A stretch of 64,000 bases of DNA, taken from the NCBI RefSeq assembly GCF_014268785.2, contig NZ_JABWRD020000003.1, forward strand, positions 558,001 through 622,000, in the 5' to 3' direction. A program made the position numbers and the translations under genes. Positions within the stretch are counted from its first letter, which is position 1. Every line of letters starts with the position of its first letter. The stretch comes from Pseudomonas shirazensis. GTDB lineage: Bacteria; Pseudomonadota; Gammaproteobacteria; Pseudomonadales; Pseudomonadaceae. Positions 9,623 to 18,296 of the stretch are shown here, piece by piece. The notes below the pieces were generated by a model that saw only the letters and a program-made list of their open reading frames with translations, did no database searches and had not been told where the DNA came from.

Positions 9623-10510
9623 TCAAGCCCCAGCCTGATCTGGCAGCTTCCCCCAGAACTCCTGCGCCGACTGACTGATCGGCCCGGTTGGCCGGGTCAG
9701 GTGAATCTCCAGCGGAATATCCCAGCTCTCATCCAGCGCCCGCACCAGGCGGCCATCGGTCACTTCCTGTTCGGTCAAACTGCGCGGCAGCCAGGCCACG
9801 CCTTTGCTCTCCAGCGCCATCGACATCAGCACCGCCGCCAGGTGGCTGCTGAACAGCGGCTTCAGGTGCAGGTATTCCTCCTTGCCGCGCAAGCGGTGGG
9901 CAACGATGCGCCCCAGGCCCGACTCATGGGTGTAAGCCAGATAAGGCAGCGCCTCAGGTGAGGTGCCAAAGTTGGCCGAGGCACTCGCCAGCGGCACCAG
10001 CACATCCTCGCCGACCTTCTTGCTGACGAACTGATCCGGTGCCAGCAGCGGCGGTACATCGGGATGGCGGTGGCAGAGCATGAACTGCACCTGGCCATGG
10101 ATCAGCATCTGCTCGCACACCGCCATGCTGTCCGAATGCAGCTGCACCGCTTCGATCGGCGCGCCGTTTTCTGCGCTGCGCAGCCACTTCGGAAAGAACG
10201 TGAACGACAGCGAATGGGTGGCCGCAAAATGCAGCGACTTGGCCGCCATGCCCGCCACTTCCTGGGCCTCGGTGCGCATGCGGTACAGGCGCCGGGCGGC
10301 GTCCTGGGCGCTGGGCAGGATCTGCCTGCCGGCGTCGGTCAGGGTCGCGCCCTGCGGGGTGCGGATGAACAGTTGCACGCCCATCCAGTTCTCCAGCGCC
10401 CGCACCCGACGGCTGAACGCCGGCTGGGTAACGTGGCGTGCTTCGGCGGCGCGCACGAAGCTGCCGTACTCCGCCAACGCGGAAAGATCCTCCAGCCAAA
10501 CCAGTTCCAA
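9623..10510 (-). CDS. LysR-family transcriptional regulator, likely of tartrate genes
   Basis: 295 residues. I place the start at a TTG (10508-10510) because AGGAGG lies 8 bp before it; the open frame extends 20 codons further without a comparable site. The N-terminal winged helix-turn-helix (about residues 1-60) has the LysR pattern SFVRAAEARHVTQPAFSRRV followed by LENWMGVQLF, and the remainder is the periplasmic-binding-protein-like effector domain. It is divergent from the D-tartrate dehydratase and transporter genes across 100 bp, the classic LysR arrangement, so it probably controls them and itself in response to tartrate or a related acid. The specific effector is inferred from context only. 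Confidence 0.85.
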   Translation of the reverse strand: MELVWLEDLSALAEYGSFVRAAEARHVTQPAFSRRVRALENWMGVQLFIRTPQGATLTDAGRQILPSAQDAARRLYRMRTEAQEVAGMAAKSLHFAATHSLSFTFFPKWLRSAENGAPIEAVQLHSDSMAVCEQMLIHGQVQFMLCHRHPDVPPLLAPDQFVSKKVGEDVLVPLASASANFGTSPEALPYLAYTHESGLGRIVAHRLRGKEEYLHLKPLFSSHLAAVLMSMALESKGVAWLPRSLTEQEVTDGRLVRALDESWDIPLEIHLTRPTGPISQSAQEFWGKLPDQAGA

Positions 10511-10610
10511 GGGCCATGCCTCCTGTGCATAGGGTCCGGCATTAATAGCATTGGGCGGGTACCCTCGCAACGCCTAACGTGGGGCCACAAACAACAACAG
10601 GAACCCCGCC
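10511..10610. promoter_or_regulatory. Divergent LysR / D-tartrate dehydratase promoter region
   Basis: This 100-bp gap must hold both promoters and the LysR operator. Dyad-like segments are visible: an ATTAAT core around 10541-10546 and a GGGTACCC palindrome at 10557-10564. I cannot pick a confident T-N11-A operator or -35/-10 pair by eye. Confidence 0.4.
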
Positions 10611-11780
10611 ATGCGCATTGTCGACATTCGTGAAAAAACCGTTTCGATTGCCTCGCCCATCGCCAACGCCTACATCGACTTCTCGAAAATGACCTGCTCG
10701 GTGGTCGCCGTGGTCACTGATGTGATCCGCGATGGCAAGCCGGTGATCGGCTACGGCTTCAACTCAAACGGCCGCTACGGCCAGGGCGCGCTGATGCGCG
10801 ATCGCTTCCTCGCGCGCATCACCGAAGCCGACCCGGAGACCTTGATCGACCACGAGAACAACAACCTCGACCCGTTCGCCATCTGGAAAACCCTGATGAC
10901 CAACGAAAAGCCCGGCGGCCACGGCGAGCGCTCGGTTGCCGTCGGCACCATCGACATGGCCGTGTGGGATGCCGTCGCCAAGATCGAAGGCAAACCGCTC
11001 TATCGCCTGCTGGCTGACCGCTACCGCAATGGCGTCGCCGACGACAAGGTGTGGGTCTACGCCGCTGGCGGCTACTACTACCCCGGTAAAGACCAGACCA
11101 AGCTCAAGGCCGAAATGCAAAGCTACCTCGACCGCGGCTACGACGTGGTCAAGATGAAGATCGGCGCCGTGCCGCTGGACGAAGACATCCGCCGTATCGA
11201 AGCCGTGCTCGAAGTGGTCGGCGATGGCCAGCGCCTCGCGGTCGACGCCAACGGCCGCTTCGACCTGCAGACCGGTATCGCCTATGCCGAGGCGATCAAG
11301 AAGTACAACCTGTTCTGGTACGAGGAAGTCGGTGACCCGCTCGATTACGCCCTGCAAGCCGAGCTCGCCAACCACTACGAATTGCCGATGGCCACCGGCG
11401 AAAACCTGTTTTCGCACCAGGACGCACGCAACCTGCTGCGTCACGGCGGCATGCGCCCCGACCGCGACTACCTGCAGTTCGACTGCGCGCTGTCGTACGG
11501 CCTGGTCGAGTACATGCGCACCCTCAAAGTGATGGAAGACCTAGGCTGGTCATCGCGCCGCGTGGTCCCTCATGGCGGCCACCAGATGTCGCTGAATATC
11601 GCAGCCGGCCTGCACCTGGGCGGCAACGAATCCTACCCGGACGTGTTCCAGCCATTCGGCGGCTTTGCCGACGGCATCCAGGTTGAGAACGGCTATGTCG
11701 GCCTGCCGGATATCCCAGGCGTCGGCTTTGAAGCCAAGTCTGCGCTGTACGCAGTCATGCGCGAACTGGGCGAGGGCTGA
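10611..11780 (+). CDS. tarD: D(-)-tartrate dehydratase, enolase superfamily
   Basis: 389 residues, the length I recall for the characterised Bradyrhizobium D-tartrate dehydratase. It removes water from D-tartrate to give oxaloacetate, using Mg2+. Mandelate-racemase-type catalytic positions are visible: the KMK motif (K181/K183), metal ligands D212, E238 and E264, and H321 within a VVPHGGHQ segment. These run one residue behind the numbering I recall for the reference enzyme. A 20s loop rich in aromatic and polar residues (NAYIDFSKM) is also typical. It is followed about 100 bp later by a dicarboxylate carrier and is divergent from a LysR regulator, making a compact uptake-and-dehydration module that feeds the TCA cycle. 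Confidence in the subgroup is high but comes from recognition, not an alignment. Confidence 0.85.
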   Translation: MRIVDIREKTVSIASPIANAYIDFSKMTCSVVAVVTDVIRDGKPVIGYGFNSNGRYGQGALMRDRFLARITEADPETLIDHENNNLDPFAIWKTLMTNEKPGGHGERSVAVGTIDMAVWDAVAKIEGKPLYRLLADRYRNGVADDKVWVYAAGGYYYPGKDQTKLKAEMQSYLDRGYDVVKMKIGAVPLDEDIRRIEAVLEVVGDGQRLAVDANGRFDLQTGIAYAEAIKKYNLFWYEEVGDPLDYALQAELANHYELPMATGENLFSHQDARNLLRHGGMRPDRDYLQFDCALSYGLVEYMRTLKVMEDLGWSSRRVVPHGGHQMSLNIAAGLHLGGNESYPDVFQPFGGFADGIQVENGYVGLPDIPGVGFEAKSALYAVMRELGEG

Positions 11781-11790
11781 GCCACCCCCG

Positions 11791-11840
11791 CGCTGCGGTC
11801 TTGCGATAGAGACCGCAGCGTCGGCGTCGCCTGCCGACGC
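11791..11840 (+). other. Two consecutive intercistronic hairpins
   Basis: An 11-bp perfect stem (cgctgcggtct 11791-11801 / agaccgcagcg 11810-11820) is followed at once by an 8-bp stem (gcgtcggc 11818-11825 / gccgacgc 11833-11840) that shares its last bases. The stems are thus partly exclusive. They sit between the dehydratase and transporter genes, without a U run. They may stabilise the upstream message or set differential expression. Confidence 0.5.
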
Positions 11841-11881
11841 CAAGCCACACGCCCATCACAACAATAAAATGAGGTGCATTC

Positions 11882-13189
11882 GTGGAAACGTCCAAGTCCC
11901 GCTGGTACAGCCAGCTCTACGTGCAAGTGCTGATCGGCATCGTCATCGGCGCCGCCATCGGTTACTTCGTGCCCGACATCGGCGCCAAGCTGCAGCCGTT
12001 TGCCGACGGCTTCATCAAACTGATCAAGATGCTGCTGGCGCCGATCATCTTCGGCACGGTGGTAGTCGGCATCGCCAAGATGGGCAGCATCAAGGAAGTC
12101 GGCCGCATCGGCGTCAAGGCGCTGATCTACTTCGAGATCCTCTCGACCATCGCCCTGGTCGTTGGCCTGATCGTGGTCAACCTGGTCAAACCCGGCGAAG
12201 GCATGAACATCAATGCCGCCGGCCTCGATGGCAGTGCCATCAGTAAGTACAGCCAGGCTGCCAGCGAACAGGGCGGTACCGTTGATTTCTTCCTCAATAT
12301 CATCCCCAGTACTTTTGTTGGCGCGTTCTCCAATGGGGTGATGCTGCAGGTCATTCTGCTCTCGGTATTGATGGGTGTGGCGCTGGTGCAGATGGGCGAA
12401 ACCAGCAAGCCGCTGATCAACACCATCGACCTGTTCCTGCAGGGCCTGTTCAAGATCGTCGCCATGGTCATGCGCCTGGCCCCGCTCGGCGCCGGTGCCG
12501 GCATGGCGTTCACCATCGGCAAGTACGGCATTGGCACGTTGCTCTCGCTGGGGCAGTTGCTGGTTGCGCTGTACATCACCACGCTGATCTTTATCGTAGT
12601 GGTGCTCGGCGCCGTTGCCAGATGGTCGGGCATGCCGTTGATGCAGTTTTTGCGTTACTTCAAGGACGAGATTCTGATCACCCTGGGGACCTGCTCAACC
12701 GAGGCGGTGCTGCCGCGGATGATGGTCAAGCTGGAGAAGCTAGGCTGCAAGAAGTCGGTGGTGGGGATGGTGTTGCCGACCGGGTATACCTTCAATGCCG
12801 ACGGCACTTGCATCTATCTGACCATGGCGGCGATCTTCATCGCCCAGGCGACCAATACGCCGCTGACGTTCATGGATCAGATGATCTTGCTTGGCGTGTT
12901 TCTGCTGACCTCGAAAGGCTCCGCCGGGGTGGCGGGGGCGGGCTTTGTGACGCTGGCGGCGACGTTGACCACGATTCATTCGATACCGTTGGTGGGGCTG
13001 GTGTTGCTGCTTGGGATTGACCGCTTCCTTAACGAGGCGCGGGCGGTGACCAACTTGATTGGCAATGGGATTGGCACGATTGCGATTGCCAAGTGGGACA
13101 ACTCGTTTGATGTGGCAGCGTGTGAGCGCGAGATTGCTGCGATGAAGGAAGAGAAGGCGGCGAGGAAAGCCCTGCTGGCGCAGAAGTAA
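11882..13189 (+). CDS. DctA-like dicarboxylate:cation symporter, probable tartrate carrier
   Basis: 435 residues from a GTG start with a GAGGTG sequence upstream. It belongs to the DAACS (glutamate/dicarboxylate:Na+ or H+ symporter) family: multiple hydrophobic segments, the QVLIGIVIGAAIGYF first helix, a GTCSTEAVLPRMM hairpin motif corresponding to the serine-rich loop of DctA, and the TSKGSAGVAGAGFVTLAA motif near the second re-entrant loop. The protein sits in the inner membrane and should import C4-dicarboxylates with a cation. Its position after the D-tartrate dehydratase suggests tartrate as substrate, but malate, fumarate or succinate cannot be excluded. A REP pair follows its stop codon. 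Confidence 0.85.
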   Translation: METSKSRWYSQLYVQVLIGIVIGAAIGYFVPDIGAKLQPFADGFIKLIKMLLAPIIFGTVVVGIAKMGSIKEVGRIGVKALIYFEILSTIALVVGLIVVNLVKPGEGMNINAAGLDGSAISKYSQAASEQGGTVDFFLNIIPSTFVGAFSNGVMLQVILLSVLMGVALVQMGETSKPLINTIDLFLQGLFKIVAMVMRLAPLGAGAGMAFTIGKYGIGTLLSLGQLLVALYITTLIFIVVVLGAVARWSGMPLMQFLRYFKDEILITLGTCSTEAVLPRMMVKLEKLGCKKSVVGMVLPTGYTFNADGTCIYLTMAAIFIAQATNTPLTFMDQMILLGVFLLTSKGSAGVAGAGFVTLAATLTTIHSIPLVGLVLLLGIDRFLNEARAVTNLIGNGIGTIAIAKWDNSFDVAACEREIAAMKEEKAARKALLAQK

Positions 13190-13204
13190 GCCGCACGCGT
13201 GTGC

Positions 13205-13319
13205 GTAGGAGCGGCCTTGTGTCGCGAAAGGCCAGCGCAGCTGGCCCGGCGATATTGGCGGCGAAGCTGAGAATCTGGGGCCGCTACGCGGCCCTTTCGC
13301 GACACAAGGCCGCTCCTAC
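13205..13319. repeat. REP doublet (inverted pair)
   Basis: A 26-bp REP sequence beginning gtaggagcggccttgtg at 13205-13230 reappears as its exact reverse complement at 13294-13319. Each copy is followed inward by a local dyad (gccagc/gctggc and ggccgc/gcggcc). It lies between two convergent genes. Further copies of the same sequence occur at 22775 and 62940-63043. Confidence 0.9.
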
Positions 13320-13342
13320 GCCGACCGCGTTATAGCCGCAGG

Positions 13343-14983
13343 TCAGCTCTCGACTGTCTGCTGCTTGGCAATCTCCTGATTACGCAGAATAAACCGTTGC
13401 AACTTGCCGCTCGGGGTCTTAGGTAGTTGCTCGACAAAGTCGATCTCACGCGGGTAGGCATGCGCAGCCAGGCGGTTGCGCACGTGCAGGCGCAGCACTT
13501 CGGCAAGCTCCGGGCTTGGTGCATGGCCGCTGTGCAGTACCACAAACGCCTTGATCAACTCGGTGCGTTGCGGGTCGGGTTTGCCGATCACAGCGGCTTC
13601 GACCACCGCCGGGTGTTCGATCAGCGCGCTCTCGACATCGAACGGGCCGACGCGATAACCGGAGGTGGTGATCACGTCGTCGTTGCGGCCGACAAAGCTG
13701 ATGCTGCCGTCGTCATTCAACTCGACGATATCGCCACTCAGGTAATAGTGGTCGACAAAGGCCTTGGTCGGCATGCCGTAATAACCGTCGAACCAGCACA
13801 GCGGCGAGCGCTTGCGATCGACCGCGAGCACGCCCGGCTGACCGGGTGGCAGCTCGCGGCGCTGTTCATCCAGCACCACGATGCGGCAACCCGGCACGGC
13901 GTAACCCGCTGAGCCCTCGCGGATCGGGTGGCTGAGGCCGTGGTGGTTGCACAGCACCATGCCGACTTCGGTTTGGCCGTAGTGGTCATGAATCACCACG
14001 CCAAGCTCATCGGCAAACCAGCGGATCACCTGCGGATTGAGCGGCTCGCCGGCACTGCTGACGGCGCGCAGTTTGCCGCGTATGGCATCGGAGAATTCAG
14101 CACCCGCGGCGATCAGCAAGCGGTACGCGGTGGGTGAGCCGGCGAGGTTGCTGATCGCGTATTTGTTGATCAGGCGACTGGTGCTTTCGACCGAGAACGG
14201 GCCGTCGTAGAACAGCGTGGCCTGGCCGCAGGCGAGCGGGCCGGTGACAGCGTAGTACAGGCCATAGGCCCAGCCGGGGTCGGCGAGGTTCCAGAAGCGG
14301 TCGTCGTCGCGCAGCTCGATCGCGTCGCGCATATAGCTCTTGAACGCGAGGATCGCGCGCAGGGGCACTTCCAGCGGTTTGGCCGGGCCGGTGGTGCCGG
14401 AGGTGCACATCAGCAGAAACGGCGCGTTGCCGTCGAGCAGCGCCGGCGGGCAGTCAGCCGAATGCTGGGACAGCACGTCCCAGAAATCGAAGTCGTCCAG
14501 GTCCAGCCGGTCGGCGCCAACCACGATGATGTTCGGGCAGTCGGCGATCTCGTCGAGCTTGGAGCGGTTGTGTGGGTCGGTGAGCAGCCAGCGCGCCTTG
14601 GAGCAGCTCAGGCGTTGTTCGATGGCCTTGGGCCCGAACGCAGTGAACAACGGCTGATAGACCGCGCCGATGCGCCAGGTGCCGAGGATGGCAATCAACA
14701 GCTCAGCCGTGCGCGGCATCAGCCCGGCGACGCGGTCGCCCGGCTTGACGCCCTGGCTGCGCAGGAAGTTACCGAATTGCGCGGCCTGAATCTGCAGCTC
14801 GCGGAAGGTGTGCTGGGTCGCACGGCCATCGCGGGTTTCGCAGTACAACGCCACGGCGTCACTGTAGGCGTGGCGGTCGCAGCATTCGATGCAGGCGTTC
14901 ATCGCGGCCAGCTCGCCGCGAAGGTCTTGCGCGGCCAGCTGGTGGTAATTGAAGGAGGTCACTGCTGAGTCGTAATCGCGCAT
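13343..14983 (-). CDS. Acyl-CoA synthetase (AMP-forming) of the nitrile pathway
   Basis: 546 residues. It activates a carboxylic acid to acyl-AMP and then to acyl-CoA. ANL-superfamily motifs are clear: the phosphate loop TSGTTGPAKP (about residues 195-204), the YGQTE motif, the hinge region YRVGPFDVESALIEHP, and the C-terminal PKTPSGKLQRF with the catalytic lysine. Overall it resembles the medium/short-chain acetyl-CoA-synthetase-like group. It lies downstream of aldoxime-nitrile-amide genes on the same strand, so it probably activates the acid released by the amidase; an AcsA-type gene is known in the P. chlororaphis nitrile cluster. It is separated by about 50 bp from the chemoreceptor gene, consistent with one transcript. 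The chain length used cannot be read from sequence. Confidence 0.85.
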   Translation of the reverse strand: MRDYDSAVTSFNYHQLAAQDLRGELAAMNACIECCDRHAYSDAVALYCETRDGRATQHTFRELQIQAAQFGNFLRSQGVKPGDRVAGLMPRTAELLIAILGTWRIGAVYQPLFTAFGPKAIEQRLSCSKARWLLTDPHNRSKLDEIADCPNIIVVGADRLDLDDFDFWDVLSQHSADCPPALLDGNAPFLLMCTSGTTGPAKPLEVPLRAILAFKSYMRDAIELRDDDRFWNLADPGWAYGLYYAVTGPLACGQATLFYDGPFSVESTSRLINKYAISNLAGSPTAYRLLIAAGAEFSDAIRGKLRAVSSAGEPLNPQVIRWFADELGVVIHDHYGQTEVGMVLCNHHGLSHPIREGSAGYAVPGCRIVVLDEQRRELPPGQPGVLAVDRKRSPLCWFDGYYGMPTKAFVDHYYLSGDIVELNDDGSISFVGRNDDVITTSGYRVGPFDVESALIEHPAVVEAAVIGKPDPQRTELIKAFVVLHSGHAPSPELAEVLRLHVRNRLAAHAYPREIDFVEQLPKTPSGKLQRFILRNQEIAKQQTVES

Positions 14984-15035
14984 AAAGTACCTGATTGTTA
15001 TTGTTTGGAATCTTTAACGCCGCGCTGGCGCTGGG

Positions 15036-16328
15036 TTAGCTGTCGATCATCTGCGCTGCTTGTTGCGTTGCCTGACTGGTGCGCGTAGCCAGCTTGCGCA
15101 CCTCGTCGGCCACCACCGCAAACCCACGCCCGGCTTCGCCCGCGCGGGCCGCTTCGATGGCGGCGTTCAAGGCCAGCAGGTTGGTCTGGCTGGCGATGCC
15201 CTGGATGGTGGCGACGATGTGGGTCAGTTTGCCGAGGGTCTCCTGCATCACCTGGTGCTGTTGCGCCTGCGCCTCGCGGATGGTGCTTTCTTCATGGCGG
15301 GCATGGATATCAGTTATAGCTCCAACTACCCGCAACGGCGCGCCATCTGCAGCACGCCGGGTTTGCCCGCGGCCGCGGAACCAGCGGTAGGCGCCGCTTT
15401 GGTGGCGCAGGCGATACTCGACATCGAACGGGGTGTTGCCGCTGCGATCATCGACATGGGCGACAAACGCCGCGATGGCGCGGGCGCTGTCGTCGGGGTG
15501 CAGGCGTGTGGTCCAGCTTTCCAGGGTGTTGGGAAATTCTTCGACGGTGCTGCAGCCGAGCAGCCTGCGCATCTGCGACGACCACCAGATGGTGTTGCTC
15601 GGGTTGGCCGGGTCGCCGGCGACCACTTCGATATCCCACAGGCCGTCGTGGAGCATTTCGCGGGAAATGTCGAAACGCTCGGCGGCCAGCTCAAGCTCTT
15701 GGATGTGCAACTGTTGCTCGTGGATATCCAGCAGGGTGCCCGCCGTGGCGATGGCAACGCCGTTGGCGTCACGCAGCGAACTGCCGCTGACCCGGCACCA
15801 GCGATAGTCGCCGCCGGCGGTGAATTTCATGCGCAGGTCCAGCGCAAACGGTGTGTGCCCGCTGCGGTCGGCGAGGTGCCGGGCGAGGGCTTGCTGATGG
15901 GCGTGGCGATCAGCCGGATGCAGCTGTTCGTGCCACTGGCCCAGCTCAGGCAGATGCGGTGCGTGGAGCGCGGCCGGGCCCGTCCACTCCATCGCGCAGT
16001 CTGGTGCAGGCGTGCCTGTGGCAGGCAAATGCAGTTGCCAGAACAACTCATCGGCGCCTTCGGTGACCAGCGTCCAGCGCGCTTGCAACTGCTGCGCCTG
16101 TTCGTCGCGCTCAGCCAGGCGCTGTTGCAGTTGGCTCACCTGCGCGGCAAGTTCGCGGGCCTGCTCCTTGAGCGTGCGCCGCTCCTGCAGCAACTGCTCG
16201 ACGCCGGTAAGGATGCGCCGCAGCAGCGGGTTGCGCGACGACAACGGTGCGCCCGGCTGGTCGGGCTGGTCGAGGCGGTCGGCGAGTGGGGCCAGAACCC
16301 AGCGGCTGGTGCGATTGAAAAACAGCAT
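15036..16328 (-). CDS. Soluble PAS-PAS chemoreceptor with shortened signalling domain
   Basis: 430 residues from the ATG at 16328. After a charged coiled-coil stretch (about 45-95) come two PAS_3-like domains, each ending in a TLLDIHEQ or AITDIHARHE motif (about 100-210 and 220-340). The protein ends in the conserved methyl-accepting hairpin tip, with NLLALNAAIEAARAGE and VADEVRKLA motifs. It stops about 15 residues after the tip, so the returning helix is nearly absent; there are no transmembrane segments. Similar short Aer/BdlA-like proteins are known in Pseudomonas. The start codon is 1 bp after the stop of the CobW-like activator gene (TAG C ATG), which strongly suggests co-translation with the nitrile hydratase operon, and hence sensing linked to nitrile or aldoxime metabolism. 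The ligand is unknown. Confidence 0.85.
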   Translation of the reverse strand: MLFFNRTSRWVLAPLADRLDQPDQPGAPLSSRNPLLRRILTGVEQLLQERRTLKEQARELAAQVSQLQQRLAERDEQAQQLQARWTLVTEGADELFWQLHLPATGTPAPDCAMEWTGPAALHAPHLPELGQWHEQLHPADRHAHQQALARHLADRSGHTPFALDLRMKFTAGGDYRWCRVSGSSLRDANGVAIATAGTLLDIHEQQLHIQELELAAERFDISREMLHDGLWDIEVVAGDPANPSNTIWWSSQMRRLLGCSTVEEFPNTLESWTTRLHPDDSARAIAAFVAHVDDRSGNTPFDVEYRLRHQSGAYRWFRGRGQTRRAADGAPLRVVGAITDIHARHEESTIREAQAQQHQVMQETLGKLTHIVATIQGIASQTNLLALNAAIEAARAGEAGRGFAVVADEVRKLATRTSQATQQAAQMIDS

Positions 16329-16329
16329 G

Positions 16330-17598
16330 CTACATCTCCAACTGGATAGCGGCAGCAGCCGGTAATGGCGGCGTCTGCCTGGCGGACAAGGCGAGGTTGT
16401 CGAAGGCATTCGCCCAGGGCAGTGCGGGCCAGGCCGACGGGCCGGTAGCGATTTCGTCTGCGCTCAACAGGCAGTGGTCGAGCTCGCGTTGCAACGCTTC
16501 GGTGTCCAGGTCCTGGCCGATGAACACCAGCTCTTGCCGGCAGTCGCCGACGATGCTGTCCCACTTGGCCATGATCCCCTGCAGGCGATACTTGTCCTGC
16601 GGCCACTGCGAAGGGTCGATGAAGTTCCACCAGTGGCCGACGTAGTCCCACTGGAACTGCTTGCCGCTGTGCACCAGCAGGCCGATTTCGCGGTGGCGGC
16701 TGGCCAGCCAGAAGTAGCCTTTGCTGCGCAGCAAGCGGCCATTGCTCCACGGGCGGGAGAGAAATTCGAGCAAGCGTTGCGGGTGAAACGGCGCACGCTC
16801 GCGATAGACCCATGACGTCACGCCGTAGGTGTCCGACTCGGCGGCGGGAGTGTCGTCGGCGTCCATCTGCTTCATCCAGCCGGGCGCGGCGGCCAGGCTG
16901 GGCAGATCGAACAGCTGGGTGCCGAGGATGGTGGACAGCTCAACATTGCCAGCGACCATCGGCAGGATCTGCGCGCCGGGATTGAGCCCGGCCAGCACCG
17001 CCCGCAGCGTCTGGTATTGCGTGTCGTCGATCAGGTCGCACTTGTTCACCAGAATCACGTTGGCGTACTCGGCCTGCTCGATCAGCAGGTCAGCCAACGG
17101 GCGCCGCGGCGCAGTGGCGTCGGCCCGCTCGACGGTTGCCGGTGAGTCGAGCAGGGCCTGAAACTGGCTGGCATCGACCACGGTTACCAAAGTATCCAGT
17201 CGCGCCAGTTCGCTGAGGCTGAAACCCTCGGTGTCGAGAAAGGCAAAGGTCTCGGCCACCGGCATCGGCTCGGAGATGCCGGTGGACTCGATCAGCAGAT
17301 AATCAAACCGCTGCTGGCGCGCCAGCGCGCTGATCTGCTCGAGCAGGTCGGCGCGCAGGGTGCAGCAGATACAGCCGTTGCTCATCTCGATCAACTCGTC
17401 CTGGCCACGGTGCAGCGTTACATCACGCTGTACCTCGGCGGCGTCGATGTTGACCTCGCTCATGTCGTTGACGATCACCGCCACTTTCAAACCCTGGCGA
17501 TTGCGCAGGATATGGTTGAGCAGGGTGGTCTTGCCTGCGCCGAGGAAGCCGGAAAGAACCGTCACCGGCAGTCGGCCTGCCTGGGCGCCGGCAGTCAT
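16330..17598 (-). CDS. CobW/COG0523 GTPase, nitrile hydratase activator
   Basis: 422 residues from the ATG at 17598, which overlaps the beta-subunit stop by 4 bp (ATGA). It has the G3E GTPase P-loop GFLGAGKTT (17-25), the metal-binding GCICC motif, a LIESTGISEP switch, the guanine-specificity NKCD motif, and the CobW C-terminal domain. Such proteins act as metallochaperones or activators that help insert iron into nitrile hydratase. The tight coupling to the beta subunit supports exactly that role. A general zinc-homeostasis function is the alternative, but is less likely in this operon. Confidence 0.9.
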   Translation of the reverse strand: MTAGAQAGRLPVTVLSGFLGAGKTTLLNHILRNRQGLKVAVIVNDMSEVNIDAAEVQRDVTLHRGQDELIEMSNGCICCTLRADLLEQISALARQQRFDYLLIESTGISEPMPVAETFAFLDTEGFSLSELARLDTLVTVVDASQFQALLDSPATVERADATAPRRPLADLLIEQAEYANVILVNKCDLIDDTQYQTLRAVLAGLNPGAQILPMVAGNVELSTILGTQLFDLPSLAAAPGWMKQMDADDTPAAESDTYGVTSWVYRERAPFHPQRLLEFLSRPWSNGRLLRSKGYFWLASRHREIGLLVHSGKQFQWDYVGHWWNFIDPSQWPQDKYRLQGIMAKWDSIVGDCRQELVFIGQDLDTEALQRELDHCLLSADEIATGPSAWPALPWANAFDNLALSARQTPPLPAAAAIQLEM

Positions 17599-18257
17599 GC
17601 GTGCACCGCTCGCGGGCTGTCGACTTTGTCCAGGTAGCTTTCGAACAGGTCGACCACCACCAGGCCATCGTCGGCGGCGTCGCCCCACAGGTCCTTTACC
17701 CGGAACTCGACGTGGTAGGTCGGTTGATGCGCCGCGCTGCGGTCGCCGTGGCCAATCGCATCCGGGAAGGGCCACTGCGCAGTGGTGCGGTGCAGCACCA
17801 CGCCTTGCTTGCCACGCACATAGGCCGGCATGCGCACATGCCCCACCACATATTCATCACGGACGATGACTCGGTCGCCGACTTCGAACGGCGGGCGCCC
17901 GGTGATCGCTTCGCGGCCTTGGGCATGGGCCGGGTTGGCCAGCTTGAAGTGCGAACCGAGGGCCTCATCCAGTTCGGCCTGGGTGATGACGCCGGTCTCG
18001 ACCAGCAGGGTGGCGGTGGCGATGACATAGCGCTCGTAGTACTCGGTGCCGACATGCTGGCGCACATCGATGCGCTCCACGGCATGACGGATTTCGTCGA
18101 CGCTGAACTTGCCCATGTGGTCGGCGCCAATGAACATCAGGCTGTAGGCCAGGTGCTCCCAGTCCTGCTTGAACACCTGCTTGTAGCTGAGGCTGTTGAT
18201 GCGGTGGGGCACTTTGCCAAAGCCCTGGAAACCGCCGAGATCGTGAAAGCCATCCAT
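17595..18257 (-). CDS. nthB: Nitrile hydratase subunit beta
   Basis: 220 residues from the ATG at 18257; an in-frame GTG three codons upstream is possible, but GGAG lies 8 bp before the ATG, and the family starts with MDGFHDLGGFQGFG as seen here. The beta subunit pairs with alpha to hydrate nitriles to amides in the cytoplasm. Conserved segments are the N-terminal MDGFHDLGG arm, a helical region with YYERYVIA, and the C-terminal SH3-like barrel (RPPFEVGDRVIVRDE and a TYHVEFRVKDLWG strand). It is 39 bp downstream of the alpha subunit. The order alpha-beta-activator is the one seen in iron-type clusters. Confidence 0.95.
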   Translation of the reverse strand: MDGFHDLGGFQGFGKVPHRINSLSYKQVFKQDWEHLAYSLMFIGADHMGKFSVDEIRHAVERIDVRQHVGTEYYERYVIATATLLVETGVITQAELDEALGSHFKLANPAHAQGREAITGRPPFEVGDRVIVRDEYVVGHVRMPAYVRGKQGVVLHRTTAQWPFPDAIGHGDRSAAHQPTYHVEFRVKDLWGDAADDGLVVVDLFESYLDKVDSPRAVHA

Positions 18258-18296
18258 TTTGAACACTCCGCAAGGGTAGGGGGTTGGGCGCGTTGC

